A stretch of DNA of 64,000 nucleotides from Rhineura floridana (GCF_030035675.1 NC_084480.1:131018738-131082737); one strand, 5' to 3'. Numbered from the stretch's first letter, positions 19,590-31,964 are shown. Notes: generated from the sequence alone by a model not told the origin. Numbers and translations are program-made.

Positions 19590-20185
19590 GAAGAGCACTG
19601 CTGGATCAGGCCAAAGGCCCCATCTAGTCTAGCATCCTCTTCTCTCACAATGGCCAACCAGATACCTATGGAAAGCCCAAAGCAGGACCTCAGTGCTGTC
19701 GGGAGCAAAGCACCCACTCTTGTAACAAGTAGCCTGAACCAATGGGTGGGTGGCTGGGCAACCTATTCTTCCCTCGCTGATTTTCTCTACAGTAACTATT
19801 TGTTGATATGTAGATTGTTTTTCTCAGGCTTCACTTCCTTTCTCCTCCATTTTATGGTTAATCTCATGACTGCATAATGGTCACATGTATGGCTGTACTC
19901 AGAACGGCTTTATTTCCTAGGAGTAATAAACCTTAAGCTTCTTTATTCTTGCAACCACCTGTCTTATCAGACTGGTCATTCCTGTACTCTGCTGCTATAT
20001 ATAACAAACTTCAGTAACCAACTTCCTGCTTGTGATTTCCAGCAACTTGTATATGGAGGCACGCTGCCTCTAACAGTGCAGGGAGTTCGTAGGCATCCTG
20101 GCTAGTAGCCACTGGTAGCCTTAGCATTCATGACTTTGTCTAAGCCAAGTTAGTGGCCATCATTACATCTTGTGGCAGCAAAAGC
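19590..20185 (+). repeat. Dispersed repeat interrupted by a 300-bp insertion
   Basis: The left part (CTGGATCAGGCCAAAGGCCC, then CAATGGCCAACCAGATACCT) and the right part (TGTGATTTCCAGCAACTTGT, then GGCCATCATTACATCTTGTG) are consecutive pieces of a repeat that I recognise as common in lizards. Its family is not known to me. The segment 19721-20020 between them is foreign. Confidence 0.5.
19721..20020 (+). mobile_element. Possible small solo LTR (fossil)
   Basis: A 300-bp insertion that splits the repeat at 19590-20185. It starts TGTAACAAGT and ends CAGTAACCA, so it has TG...CA ends, and it holds an AATAAA near 19927. The flanks ACTCT and ACTTC are only a weak match for a target duplication. 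An LTR is the best reading, but another kind of insertion is possible. Confidence 0.35.
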
Positions 20186-21077
20186 AACTACGTGCTGAAG
20201 AAAGAAAAAGAGGGCTGCAGCAAAGCAGTTCCATGCACACAAGTGGGGCTTTCCTGTGGCTGGCAGGTGGGGAGAACCCTATATTGCTCCAGGATCCCAA
20301 CATGCTAGCCAGTCATGGGAACGCCTTCCCAAGCTACACCTACGGAATATCCATTTTTAACTGTGAGGCCACAGAGCTGCAAGCAAACAAACCCATTCCT
20401 CCCTCTTCAGCCTTCTCCGAAATCACTACAGTAATCAGAGACAGTAAGCACTGTGTGGCTACAACTCCCTGCGATTTCCTTCCGGTAAAAACAAAGGTAA
20501 TTGACTTAGAACTACCACCTTGTCTCTAGTACTTCTGAGCTGAGCTGGTCACTGACTTAATGAGCCACCCAGTTTGACTGTCCCTGCTGCTGCATGTACC
20601 TGGGCTTGCATTCACTCTGTCTGGGATGATCACTGTTTTGCCAGTAAAACATGCAGACAATTTTGAAACAGGACTATACACTGCTGATTGTGTAAACAAT
20701 TCCCCAATTATTTTTGAATGAATTGTTATATTGACGTCTTTGGCTGTTGGCAAGCTAGTCACTTCAAAAATAGCGAGAACGGTTTTTCTAGCTGCGTTAT
20801 GAAATGACTCTGCCCTCGGCTGGACACACCTCCCTTCCCTACTGCTGACTTCAGGAAGTTTTAGAACTGCCCACAGCAAAGTGTTGGGCTAATCGCTCTC
20901 TGTATCTGAGCCTACAGCAAAGCATGTCCATTGGCCACACCTGGAGGGGCAACGGGTTGATCTACCAATCAGACGCGAAATCTATCTGAAGCTGAATTTT
21001 TAAAAAACACTCAAATTGATCTGACCAGCTTTTAGAGTAGAGTGGGCAGAGTTTGATTAGTGCTAATTCCACATCTC
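20186..21077. other. Intergenic DNA, no feature recognised
   Basis: Frames of 119 codons (plus, 20170-20529) and 117 codons (minus, 20526-20879) occur here. They have no recognisable motif, no family resemblance I know, and no clear splice context. Confidence 0.4.
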
Positions 21078-21078
21078 C

Positions 21079-21116
21079 TGTGTGTGTGTGTGTGTGTGTG
21101 CGTGTGCGCGCGCGCA
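21079..21116. repeat. TG/CG alternating microsatellite
   Basis: A purine-pyrimidine alternating tract, (TG)n followed by CGTGTGCGCGCGCGC. It is a simple repeat with the sequence pattern that favours left-handed Z-DNA. Confidence 0.9.
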
Positions 21117-21117
21117 G

Positions 21118-21185
21118 TGCCAGTACCAGGCTATTTTGCGCCCTAGGCAAGGCTAACTACTTGCAACCCCCCCAAAAATTGCTAA
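21118..21185. repeat. Fragment resembling MITE end
   Basis: AGTGCCAGTACCAGGC followed by TGCGCCCTAGGCAAGG resembles the left terminal region of foldback DNA transposons like family A. Only one end is seen. Confidence 0.3.
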
Positions 21186-21294
21186 CTTCAATTTTCAAAA
21201 ACAGATGTCTTGTAGAAAACTTTGTAGCTTATTTACATTTTAAAATTTAATTAAAATGATTTATATGCAGGCAACGTTTATGAAGTAATGCAGA

Positions 21295-21440
21295 TCCGCA
21301 TAATACATTTAAAGCATCCTCAGCTTGCCTTTAAAGCACATGACTTCCCTCAAAGAATCCTGGGAAGTCTAGTTTCCCCCTCACAGTTATAGTCCACCAC
21401 CCTTAACAAATTACAGTTCCCATGATTCTGTGGTGGGATT
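21295..21440. repeat. MITE family C fragment
   Basis: Contains ATACATTTAAAGCATCC, CCCTCAAAGAATCCTGGGAA and ACAAATTACAGTTCCCATGA, which are the arms of the foldback element at 1985. The right terminal arm is not found. Confidence 0.55.
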
Positions 21441-21599
21441 CAAGGTCCAAAATTCAATCTCTGAAAGAGACTATTTCCTGAAATCATGGAGAGCTGATGT
21501 TAGTCCATGTCATCAGTACTAATCTATATGGTATCAAATGGCCTAAGCTGGTATAAGGCAGATTCTTTTATGCCTAAAAGAGGAAAGAAACCCAAGGGG

Positions 21600-22200
21600 C
21601 AGTGTGACTCCAAAATTTATTTGTGCATTTTATTTACAATGTTTATATACCACTTTATTGTAAAAAATCTGAAAGCAGTTTACAGAAGGAATTAAAACAA
21701 TAAAATTATTGTCAAAAATGATTAAAGACAGGTATTTAAAAACATTCAAAATAACCAAGCCAACAATGAGTTAAAAACAGATAAAAAACATAATAACGTC
21801 TACATGCCTGGGTAGGCTTGCCTAAACAAAAATGTTCTTAGCAGGTGCCAAAATGAGTACAATGAAGTTCCTGCCTAATGTAAATTGGCAGGGAGTTCCA
21901 AAGCATAGGTACTGCCACACTAAGGATCAATTTCTTACAAGAGCAGAACAAGTACTATGTGGAACCCATAACATGGAAAGCATACCTTGAACTGGCCTGG
22001 TAGCAAATCGGCAACCAGCACAGATTTCAGAGCAGAGCTATTATGTGCTGATAGGGTCTTGCTCATGTTAGCAATTGTGCCACAGCAGTCTGCACTAACT
22101 GCAGCCCCTGGGTCAGGTTGTGCTGCATGGGGATTTCTGTGACCTTGGCTGACTGGCTTCTAGGATTTTGTTAGTTTTGATTAGGAACCCTGACTGGTTG
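21600..22200 (-). mobile_element. L2-type LINE 3' part (degenerate)
   Basis: In minus orientation this looks like the 3' end of an L2-type LINE. ATGTTTATATACCACTTTAT is the terminal hairpin-like block of the 3' UTR. GGCAGGGAGTTCCAAAGCAT is the antisense of the conserved C-terminal coding region (LWN.LP type). The coding sense is eroded. Confidence 0.55.
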
Positions 22201-22235
22201 TGGGATGCTGAGTTTTCCGTCTTACTCATAGGAAT

Positions 22236-23290
22236 CTTGTTGTGGTTGGTATGGTATTGCATTTAGGAAATCATCACTGTCTTTTTTCTTTTTGTGTTTG
22301 CATTGCATTTACCTCTGACCTTACCCCCTTACATCCATAGAAGCAACAATAGTGGTTCCATGATGCATCTTGTTATTTGCATGATGGTTTGTTTCTTGCC
22401 CAACAGTGGTAAAAGAGAGTTCACATACTGGAAAGTGTGGCTTCAATTGCTATTGTTCCCAATCTGCTGCCTGTGAAGGTAGACCAAACCATGTGTGTTT
22501 TCTCTCTGTCAGTTATTACTCACTGGAATTGGGTTGGCTGTCAAAGTGAGTTTATAGCAGCCCACAGTGTAGACAGAAAGGGTAGAGAATCTTCTTACTC
22601 TGACTCATCTCTCAGACCTCTTTCTGAAGTGAAGGGTCAAATCTGTAAAGAAGTTTGGAGCAGCCACATTAAAAGATAAGGGCAGGGCATTCCAGGCAGG
22701 GGGTTGCCAACCCTGCTTTCATATGGATGTATTTGCAGAGAATCCCTACTCAAGCCTTACAAACAGCACAATCCTAACAATTTCTGCTCAGAAGTAAGTC
22801 CTGTTGAGTTCTATGGCTCTTAGTCCCTTAGTAAGTGTGTTTAGAATTGCAGCCTTCAGGGGCATCCATCTTGACTCCTGAGTGCTCCCATCTAACATCT
22901 CCACAACACTAGGGTCCTTTCTACCTACAATGGCCTTCTGGTGCCTGGCCTGGCCTGAGGGCACTTAAACTCTTCTTGCCATAAGCAAGTAGGGTAGATT
23001 AATGTTCCTTACCCAGGATCTCTAAGCAGGTGAGAAGGAATGATCCCGTCACTTTACCTGGATCTGGAAACACCCTCGTTTAGCTAAGATGTCTATCTTT
23101 ATTTCCAATCAGAGATTTTTTGTTTGTTTGAGTGGTATGCTCCAAGCAACTGTGATTGATGCTTAATGTATCATGCTTAATGACATCACTAGGGTCCACA
23201 TCCTATGACATCACTAGGGCATGCCCCCATTACATCATATTGCCTGCCCCTGAAATCTTAGGATTTGGGATGCTTCTGACCTGGCAATCC
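22236..23290 (-). repeat. Unnamed 1-kb repeat, copy 2 (inverted)
   Basis: Inverted relative of 5365-6387. It begins TTGTGGTTGGTATGGTATTG, the inverse of the end of copy 1, and ends with GATGCTTCTGACCTGGCAAT, the inverse of the start of copy 1. Order and spacing are kept through about 1 kb with many small changes. No coding capacity is evident. Confidence 0.65.
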
Positions 23291-23309
23291 TACCCCACAA
23301 ATATGTCAG

Positions 23310-23400
23310 TGTCAGTGCCAGCCAGGCCTCACTGAGGAGAGTCTTCCACAGGCAGGCGCCGCCAACTGAAAAAGTCTGCCCTTCCTATAAACTTGCTTGC
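23310..23400 (-). repeat. Possible L2 coding fragment
   Basis: AGTCTTCCACAGGCAGGCGC followed by AACTGAAAAAGTCTGCCC resembles the antisense of the L2 C-terminal region, as seen at 44760-44800. It is short and old. Confidence 0.35.
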
Positions 23401-24884
23401 TCTACAGTTTGGCTTGTTTTATGGTTTGGCTAACATGTACACTTGCCAAATGCAAAAGAGATCAGGGCGCCTGCACCTTTAACTGGTGTGCAGTCAGAAG
23501 AGGGAATTTTACATGTACTGAACTCCTGTCTACTTAGGTGCAGGAACCCTTTCCATCTCCATCATCATCATTTTTAGTATTTGGCCACTTCTAGTAAAAA
23601 GGGCTCTCTAATCTTTGCCTCCATTTCACAGCTGCCACCACAGCCTTCACTTTGCTTCTACTCCTGTCCCCACCTTCCCACCTGCATCTTCACCCCCACT
23701 TCTCTGACTCTACTTATAACTAGCAATCTGTTTAAAACTTTTTTATTTGTTTTGATTTTGTGCATGCCTCACATTTTTCCTCCCCCTCCCTGTTTTTTTC
23801 AGATTCTGCACAGCTCTGCAATATATTTTGCTGCATGTTAATTGAGGAGGAACTGTACAGTTTGCTGCAGACAAATTTGCTGGGGTGTTATAAAAACTGA
23901 TGACAGAAACCCTAACCCCACCTCTAAAATAAAAAAGCTGGAGGCAGAACCTCACATATATTTCAGTGAGGGGCAATGAAGCAAGTAGCTGACAGCAAAG
24001 AAAAATGCATTAAGAAAGAGAAAAGGTTAAAGATTATAAAAAAGGTGTATGCAAGCTAAAATATTTATTCAGTGGAAGTGCCCAGAACCATGCAATTGCA
24101 GGTTATAAAACAGTAAAGGAATCTTGAAGATTAAAAAACAATAGCAAATATTTACAGCAGAATACATTTATTTTTAAGTAATTTCTAAAGGGTTTAAAGG
24201 ATGATGAGAGAGAAGGAGGGAAATCTGGGTCAGAGAGTTTCATCATTTTGCAAAACAGAAGCAAGAGTTTTACATAAAGTATAATAATATGGTTTTATAT
24301 TACAACAAGATGTAATGCCAACATATACTGAAGCCAAGATTATGTATTATATATTTTGGCTTCAATGTAAATACACATATTATCAATATATGTATGAGAT
24401 ATATAAAATCACCATCAAAATTTTATTACAAGCAAAATAAAAGATAGAAAGCACTAAATACAGCATGAGTTGAGCACCAAATACCGTCAAGAGAGCTGTA
24501 TGACTGCACTAAGGACCAGATCACGGAATTTCACAGCACAGTAAGGGGAAGAGGAAAGTGGACCATTTTCATCTGGCAGGCAGAGACAGAGGGGAACTAC
24601 ACTGCTGTCAAAGTAATTCAGCAGAATTGCCTGAATACAGGTGAGCAGTGAAGCTTCTGAGGACCTGGCAGGCCCAAGGGAAATTTCCCAAACTGCTGAA
24701 AATAACCAAGGCTGGTAAAAATATATTGTTTTCACAAAGGGCCCATCACTCAACTGATTCACTGGAACCACAGAGAACTCTTTCTCCCTTTGTCCTTGAA
24801 GATATTTATGCATCCTGTGAAGAAAGTAATTCAATGAGCCATATTTTCCCCTAAATTCAGTTCTTTCTCCCCTCCCCCACTCCC
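23401..24884. other. AT-rich intergenic DNA
   Basis: No gene is supported. 23581-23841 holds a frame of 86 codons without motif. 24050-24480 is strongly AT-rich without clear repeat structure. Confidence 0.45.
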
Positions 24885-25023
24885 TGTTGTTGTTGTTGTT
24901 ATGTACCCTCAAGTCAATTATGACATATGGCGACCCTATGAATCAGCAACGTCCAATAGCACCTCCCTGTTCAGATCTTGTAAGTTCAGGTCTGTGGCTT
25001 CCTTTATGGAATCAATCCATCTC
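24885..25023 (-). mobile_element. BovB LINE 3' end
   Basis: Starts with a (GTT)n tail, then ATGACATATGGCGACCCTAT and CTTCCTTTATGGAATCAATC. This is the antisense of the last codons (WIDSIKEATDLNLQDLNRE) and 3' end of BovB. It is 5'-truncated, as is normal for LINE insertions. Confidence 0.85.
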
Positions 25024-26510
25024 TTTAAACTGTAAACAGTAAACTGGCTGAAATATGCCAGACTGACATCTCTGAATATTTCAGATGTCTCTACAGAGGA
25101 GTCTCCCACTGCCTCCAAAGTATTGCCTCTTCATCTGCCAGAAGCCTGGAAGAGCAGTGTATTTTTAATGCCTTGGGGCATTTTTGCATCTGGGAGAGGG
25201 TTGCTTGTCAATGGTTTTGTAACTTTTCAGATACCTTTCAGTGATCTTTCTGAATTTTGCAGTGTACAGTAGCAATCAGCAAAGCATTTGCGCCCTGATT
25301 GTCACCAGCAGAGTTGCAGTGAAACTGTACATTCAAGTAGACGTGGCGTAATTGCTTGAATGCAGTCAGCTTCTACTTTTTTGTGTGTGTTACCTAAATA
25401 GCAGCCAGAGGGAGGCCTGAGCAGCCTCAGGATGGCGGGGAGAGGAACTTTAATTCTTTATCTTCCTGCCACTGTCCCAAACAAAATCACCTCTTTGAAG
25501 CTGCCTTTCAATGAAGCCCCCTTTGGTAACAATGGGAGCTTCTGTTGAAAATGCAAATAGCAGCGGAGAGGTGATTTTTGGCAGGACCTCTAAATATAAT
25601 ATAATAAAAGGCAATATAATATAATAAAATAAAATAAAAGGCAGGATCTTTTATTGCCCACACTTTATATCCCCTGGATCTGCTCCTTTCCTCATCATCA
25701 GTCTATTACGATATCAGCCCAATTTTATCCAGTAGATAGGAGTTTCATGGCCTTTAATGTGGACACATGTGCCCTATGATTGCAGTTATCACTTGATAAC
25801 CAAAACAAGTAACACTGTTACCACTCATCACATTATGAGTCAGCATGGAACATTGTTTATTATCTGAAGAAATCTCCAAAAGTGGGCACCAAAATGGGGT
25901 GTGTGAATAAGAGACAATGATTTATTGCAAGTCAGCAAGTGATGAATGCTGCTGTTAGTCCATCTTCAACCCCCAGATTTCTCTGAAACTGAAAATACCA
26001 GCATTGTTCATTTTCTTTGCCAAGTGCCACAGAGATAAAGTCTTCATTAACTGGATTTTACTGGATCACCGTGATGTCCCCTTAGAAGGGTGGTATGAAA
26101 GCAGACCCATCACAGACATTATTAGCTACCTTTAGAACAAATTTAAGTTTACATTTAGACAAAGTGCCTCTGTATTCTATATCTACAAAGTTTGCAAAAA
26201 ATACAAGGCTTGCACATTTATTTAATAATTTCAGTTAAAGCCTGTTTAACGACATACATGTTCTAATAGTCATTTAGTAAGCCAGCCACTGTCATTTCGC
26301 CTAATAAAAATGGTCTGCATAGACTTATGGCTATTTCAGACTTAAAGCCTTTTCTTGGCATTAGACCAAGGAACTGCAATGGGCACATGCTCTTTCTCTG
26401 CGTCTCTCTACAAACATGAAATAGTGCTTTTGCACCACAAGAACAGGATATACATATTTTAAGAAAATAAATAAATGCACCCAGCTCCCTTTCATCCTGT
26501 TTTGGTGTTA
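25024..26510. other. Intergenic DNA, no feature recognised
   Basis: I see no gene. An imperfect TAATATAATAAAA tract runs from about 25590 to 25640. Confidence 0.45.
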
Positions 26511-28015
26511 CATGCAACTTTCACTGTGGTCAGAATTAAACAGATTTTTCTCCCACCCTAGCCTGCAGCCTGTTGCTTGTCCCGCAGTGTGGCGCCTCCT
26601 ATTCCTGTTTCTCCTCTGCAGTCTGGCCCTGCTCCGGAAGGTTTTTGCCCCAGCAGCTGCTCTATTCTTCCACCTAGGGCGGCCCCTTCTCTCCAGCCTC
26701 CTCCTTCTCCATTATGCTGGGGGTGAGTGGGGCAGAGCTGGGCAGATCCCATTGGTGGGGGCGAATCCCATCCCTAGTGGACACTCTGGAATCCCACAGG
26801 AAAACAAGAGGAATGGGCATTGGCCTGGACTGAGTAAGGGAAGCACCTGTGCACGTGGCTCTGGAGCCTTAAAGAAGGGGAGAGATGTACCTTTTTTTCT
26901 TCAATGTGTTTCATAAACTCTGTGATGCTTTTTATTGTTGTTGTTATTGTTGTTATTGTTTGTTATTGTTATTTTGTCTACTGAGAGGTTTTCCATCATC
27001 TGAATTACTGGCAATTTGTCTGGTTTGCCTGTTGATGAAACTGACGGGAAAGGACATGACTGAAGATGTAAATTTATTGATTTCTAGAATTTTATATCAC
27101 TTAATACAAAAAAAATCTAAACTGCCCAGATTTGGGGACTTTAGTCACCCTGATGGATTACTTTCTTTGAGAGATGGGCCCTATTGATCCTCCTGGATCT
27201 CACAGTGGCTTTTAATGCTGCCTAACCACAGTACAGAAGGATCAACAGGATCCATCTCCCAAAGAAAGTAATTCATCAGGATGACCAAGGGTGATCCTGT
27301 CCCCAAATTGGGCCTGAACCAAGAATGGAATTGGTCAAAATAATGATCAAGATAATAACTATTTCATCTAAGAGCGTCTGCAGCTGTGCCCCACCATGTG
27401 CTTCATGAGAATCTCCTTCCTTCTTCAAAAGGGATGCCAATGTTTTTCCTTTGTGAGCCAAAGAGCTGGAGCTCCAGACATGCCTTCATCTTATCCAGTT
27501 AGCAACCCTCTTGAGCCTGCCCCTCAGCATCTCCTAGCCTAAAGCTGCTTTGGCTACCAGCCTCTCCTTCTTCAAGGTATTCACTTTCAGGAACAGCTGG
27601 CAAAAATCAGGAAGCTCCTGGGGTGCATCGCCCACTGAACATTTCTTCACAATGTCCATTTGCTTTAAATGAACCTCCACAATTTTTCCAGCCTAGAACA
27701 GAGTGGGGAAAAGGTGAGAAATGGGAGTTTTCAGTGTCTTCACCATCTGTATGCCTGTACTGAGACTGACCGACCTAAAAGCCTCAGAACTTTGATGTCA
27801 TGAGCGTCTTGGGGAGAGCAATTCAACATCTCCTATGATGGCAATTTTAAATCAATATGCTAGAATCTCCATCTAGGGAAAAGTTCTGTTCACACCCAGG
27901 GTATCTTGGGAACCGCCTGAACCTTTATATCCAAGCTTGATCACTGAGATCATCTGCAGGAGCTGCTTTCGTCATGCCCTGAGTTGGTGAGGCTCATTTA
28001 ACATTGACATGAAAT
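26511..28015. other. Intergenic DNA with a GC-richer patch
   Basis: 26560-26790 is richer in GC than its surroundings and overlaps open frames on both strands (134 codons plus, 64 minus). There is no domain, no CpG cluster that I would call a promoter, and the frames overlap on opposite strands, so I do not call a gene. A TTG/TTA repeat lies at about 26935-26970. Short inverted copies at 27135-27200 and 27215-27280 (GATGGATTACTTTCTTTGAG versus its inverse) form a foldback. Confidence 0.4.
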
Positions 28016-28292
28016 TGAGCCTTCAGTGTCATTGGCCCAGTTCTCTGGAATACTGTGCCAACGGAGATTCAGCAGGAGCCTTCTGTTTTAACTTTTAAAC
28101 ACCTGCTGAACAGCTTTGTCTTCTGCCAGGCTTATGCAGGCAATTAAGGAGATGTCTTTTTGCAATAGTTGACCTTTGTTTTTATTGTATTTTTAATGTT
28201 TTTATTGTATTTTTAACTTCTTGGAAACCACTTCGATGTTTTTAACGAAATAGCAGTATACAAATATATTTATAAATAAAATAAACAAAGGT
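28016..28292 (+). mobile_element. L2 LINE 3' end
   Basis: The frame LWNTVPTEIQQEPSVLTFKH near 28045-28105 matches the LWNTLPEEI motif of the L2 C-terminus. After it come the T-rich 3' UTR and an AAATAAAATAAACAAA tail. It is 5'-truncated. Confidence 0.7.
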
Positions 28293-28489
28293 TCACTAGC
28301 CAAAAAGGCAAGCCTATTTTCTAGTCCTGTAACCAAACCTCCATGCCTGGTTATTACCCAGCAGTTAATTGGGCACAATCTCCTCTAGTGTTTCATTTGT
28401 ATCTTTTGTGTCTTTCCATGTTTTTGTGTCTTTCTCATGAGCGTCTCATTAATAAGAAATAATAATTTAATAAAGGCAATGCAAAATGA

Positions 28490-28560
28490 GTATTTATTTA
28501 TTTATTAAGTATTTATAGCCCACACTTTGATAAGGCAGTCCTATACCAAAATCTACTTCC
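28490..28560 (-). repeat. L2-like 3' end, antisense
   Basis: GTATTTATTTATTTATTAAG followed by TATAGCCCACACTTTGA has the form of an inverted L2 3' terminus. Confidence 0.4.
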
Positions 28561-28929
28561 CAGCCCCTCCACCCTGTTCATAGGGTGGACATTTCTGTGT
28601 ATGTGTGAGAAGAATTTTTTTTGCCTTCTCCAACCTGAAGTGGAGCTTCAGAAGAATATAAATCATGGTAAGAGGAGAGGAGTACCAGTTTCAGCTATCC
28701 AGATGGAACCCCTTTGTCAGTGCAAATGAAATCCCTTTTCATTGCTCTAGAAGCCGTTCCCATTTGTTAGGCATGGTATCTTTCTGATAGCTTTTACTTT
28801 CCTCTCTCTGTTCCAGAGTGAGGCAGTGGCAAAAGCATCAAGGAGTTGGACCACTAAGGACATCCTATCCAAAGGACCTCCAAAAGCTGGAACTAGGAAT
28901 GGAAGGAGCTGCCAATTTTGGTTCTCTCA

Positions 28930-29240
28930 GTTTCTCAAAAGTCCTCATCAAACTTCTTTAGTGTGAATTTATCCTGATATACACATTTTTGTATGCAATT
29001 TTGCCTTATATACACATTTTTGCCAAGCAATTTCTCTTATTATATTGCATTTTTCTTTTATTTTCACTGATATATGCATTTATATGCACACCTTATCCCA
29101 GTATATGCATTTTTGGACCTAGTACATGGCTGGAGAACTGCAATGCAAAATTTGGAGAAGCATGAATTTCAAGGGATGGCTGTGGTTTAGTTCGTGGATT
29201 GTTTAAGAAAGTGCAGATTAGGTAGGTTCACATTTAAATG
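28930..29240 (-). repeat. AT-rich repeat family D, inverted copy
   Basis: Contains repeated ATATACACATTTTTG and TATGCATTT phrases, the inverse of the AAAATGTGTATATT blocks at 41935-42055, 49120-49260 and 60540-60720. It ends near GTAGGTTCACATTTAAATGC. Confidence 0.45.
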
Positions 29241-29985
29241 CAAACTGGCCAATCCATAGTGGTGGAAGAATTTTGAGGGGAAAGTACCTCTCCTCCCTGA
29301 TTTGCAATTTGTACTTATATGTACGGAGTTGTGTTTTCTTTTCTTTTTTTAACAAGAGAGCATTCAAAACTGGTGACCCTACCTGCAGTCTGAAATGATA
29401 CAGTACCCCACACTTCAGTCTCCATCTACCCATTTGCCAAAGAAAGATGCAATACTCTCTTGACACATGGAACATTGTCTTTAAAAGCCCAGCATAATAT
29501 GGAGAATAGAAACTAGATGGAGAATCAGCTGCAATGTTTTGCATTTACAAGGGAACATTGAAAGCGATCATCTGGAATTAACAGCTGAATCTTTCAAAAA
29601 CCACCCTTTTAGATTTCTGCTCATGAAATGTTTAAATTATCGCCCTTGTGGGACCTCACACAATCAGGAAGAGGGCTGGAAGGAAACAAGATATTATTCA
29701 AAGATGTCAGTTGCCTGCTGATTAGGGTGTTTACTGAACAGCTGGGGGAATCAAGAAAAAGTTCCTAGATCACCAGAGTGCTACTCAGTCAAAATCTGGC
29801 CTTCTGTGGTGGTCAGGGCCAATCTCACCCAGCTAACAGAGTGCAGACCTTCAACCTGTGAGGCCTGGCAGAAATCCCAGCAAAGCCATGAGGCTGATAT
29901 CATAGAATTGCCTGAGTGAGGAGTCCCTGCACTTTTAAGAACGATACTCAGCTGTCCTGGGTGGGTAGGTGGGTTGGGTATTTAT
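29241..29985. other. Intergenic DNA, no feature recognised
   Basis: No gene is supported. Overlapping opposite-strand frames of about 60-108 codons show no motif. Confidence 0.45.
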
Positions 29986-30215
29986 TTATTTAATAAATGT
30001 TGTTAATATGCTTGTTAATATGTGTTTTTTTAATAACATGTTTTAACCCTTTTTTAAAGATGTTTTTAAAGCTTTTTTAAAAAAATGTTTTATTGTTGTT
30101 TTGTTTTAATGTATTTTAAAGTCTGTTTTTATGATGTTTTAAAGTGTTTTTAGTGTTTCTGTTTGGCGCCCTGCGCTCCTGCTGGCAGGAAGGGGGAGAA
30201 ATAAATTTATACATG
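29986..30215 (+). repeat. L2 LINE 3' UTR
   Basis: A T-rich run with repeated TTTTAAAG and ATGTTTT blocks ends in GCCCTGCGCTCCTGCTGGCA and GAAATAAATTTATA. The same order ends the L2 at 60240-60440, so this is a second copy of that L2 subfamily's 3' UTR. Confidence 0.65.
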
Positions 30216-31145
30216 GTAGCTAGCATCTTCCTCTTCAAACAAAAAGCAGTATAACAGAGTCCTGCTCTCTAAAGGAAAAGACATGTCCAGCCAAAATCGA
30301 CTTGATAAATAAGAGTCCTTTGGACAATTCTGCAGCCCCTTCCTCAGGAGGGTAGCTTTGTGTTCTTTTTACAAAACCCCAGTAGTGAAGAACTCTTCTC
30401 AAGAGAGGCCTCCAGGCTGGAATCCTCCTTTGTCTTCCAGTTTTTTACCTTGAATGATTCTCAGGAACAGAAGACACCTGAGGGGGCTTCACATGTTACA
30501 CGCAATGAGTGAACAATCTGTGTACTTGCGAACACAAATACTTGAGCTGTACACTCGTTCGGTTATTCATACATCACTTCCAATGAGTGCATAGCCAAAC
30601 TAGATGTGTGCTTAAATACAGAGCAGGTAGTTACAGAACTGGATTGTTCTTAGCTAATGACAAGGGGCAGGGAAGCCCAGCCTTTACTGTAGAGGCACCT
30701 ACATGGGGAGCAAAGTTGTATCTCTTTCCTTTCTACCAAGATCAGAGTGGAGATTCCACACACCCACAGAGCTAGGAGCCTTTGATGGGAAAGTTCTCAT
30801 GGGCACCAGTATCTTTGCACCAGAGTGAAAATATCACTGTATGTGGAGAAGGATTCCAGAAACAAGAAGGGTCATCCAAGAGGTGAATAATTGGCATCAA
30901 TAGAGGATATCCCCTTAGGGCAAAAACTAGCTTCAAGGAAGGATTTTCCTTAGGGAGAAAAAGATTGAAATCTGCTCCTGTGATCTTGTTAATTTTCAGG
31001 GCCCGCCCCCTCTGCTGATCCAATCTGCATTTTAAAAAAAAGCATGTTAAATGCTAGGAAGTCAATTTGTGAGAAGGAAGGGGAGAACAAGGGAGGCAGG
31101 CAAAGGCAACATCAGGGCCTGCTCCAGTCAGACTGTCCCCTCCCC
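30216..31145. other. Intergenic DNA, no feature recognised
   Basis: No gene or clear repeat is recognised. Confidence 0.45.
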
Positions 31146-31154
31146 ATCACAGGG

Positions 31155-31266
31155 TCAACTTTACATTTTATATAGTTGATTTTAGTATTTTAAAATTGTA
31201 AACTACTTTGGTGGCCTTTGTAGAAAAGCGGTATAAAAATGCAATAAATAAATAAATAAACAAACA
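31155..31266 (+). repeat. L2 3' end fragment
   Basis: AACTACTTTGGTGGCCTTTG, then AGCGGTATAAAAATGCAATA and a (AAAT)n tail: an L2-type 3' terminus. Confidence 0.55.
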
Positions 31267-31603
31267 ACCCTTGAGCATGACTAAAAGCAGAACAAAGGAC
31301 ACAGAAAGCCTTCAAATTCTTCCAGTGCTAGATTATAATATAGTGGTTTAATAACCTGAGTTTGATACTGATTGAATACTCTGTGCTTTCTGTTTACTAA
31401 CGGAAGATTGCCCGCTCTGCTCTTTCTGAATTATGTTTTCCTGTTTTGTGCTGTGATAAAAGGAGCCCATGTTGTTCAAGAAGGGGAAGAGCAGTAAACA
31501 CATAACTAGAAAATTGCACGGTACAACAGTAACTGCTACTTCTAAACAATCCACATTTCCCCTGCACTGTCGCCTGTGTGTCTCACTGTGGCTAGTGAAA
31601 TTT

Positions 31604-31755
31604 ACTGGTTGTTGTTGTTTGCTATGTGCCTTCAAGTCGACTACGACTTATGGCGACCCTATGAATTAATGACCTCCAGTAGCATCTGTCATGAACCACC
31701 CTGTTCAGATCTTGTCAGTTCAGGTCTGTAGCTTCCTTTATGGAATCAACCCATT
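31604..31755 (-). mobile_element. BovB LINE 3' end
   Basis: TTGTTGTTGTTTGCTATGTG, then CGACTACGACTTATGGCGAC and CTTCCTTTATGGAATCAACC. This is the antisense of the BovB end, 5'-truncated, with the (GTT)n side on the left. Confidence 0.85.
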
Positions 31756-31964
31756 AGTAGGAAAGGCTAGTAAACCTTAGTATCCAGTACAGCTGCCTCT
31801 CTCCCTCCCCCCCCCCATTTTGGCGCTTGGAAATCTGCTAGAATAAAGCTGCTATTTATTCTATTTTGCTTTAAGCAAAATTAAGATTTTTCTCTGTTCG
31901 CACTGCGCCCCTTACAGACAAGAAGCCTGGGGCTTGCACCAAAAGCACATGAGTATAACCTATC

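Noticed and set aside
20170-20879. 119-codon plus and 117-codon minus frames
   Set aside because: Neither shows a known motif; frames of this length are expected by chance in 64 kb.
26512-26916. 134-codon frame in a GC-richer patch
   Set aside because: Opposite-strand frames overlap it, there is no domain, and no splice or promoter context supports it.
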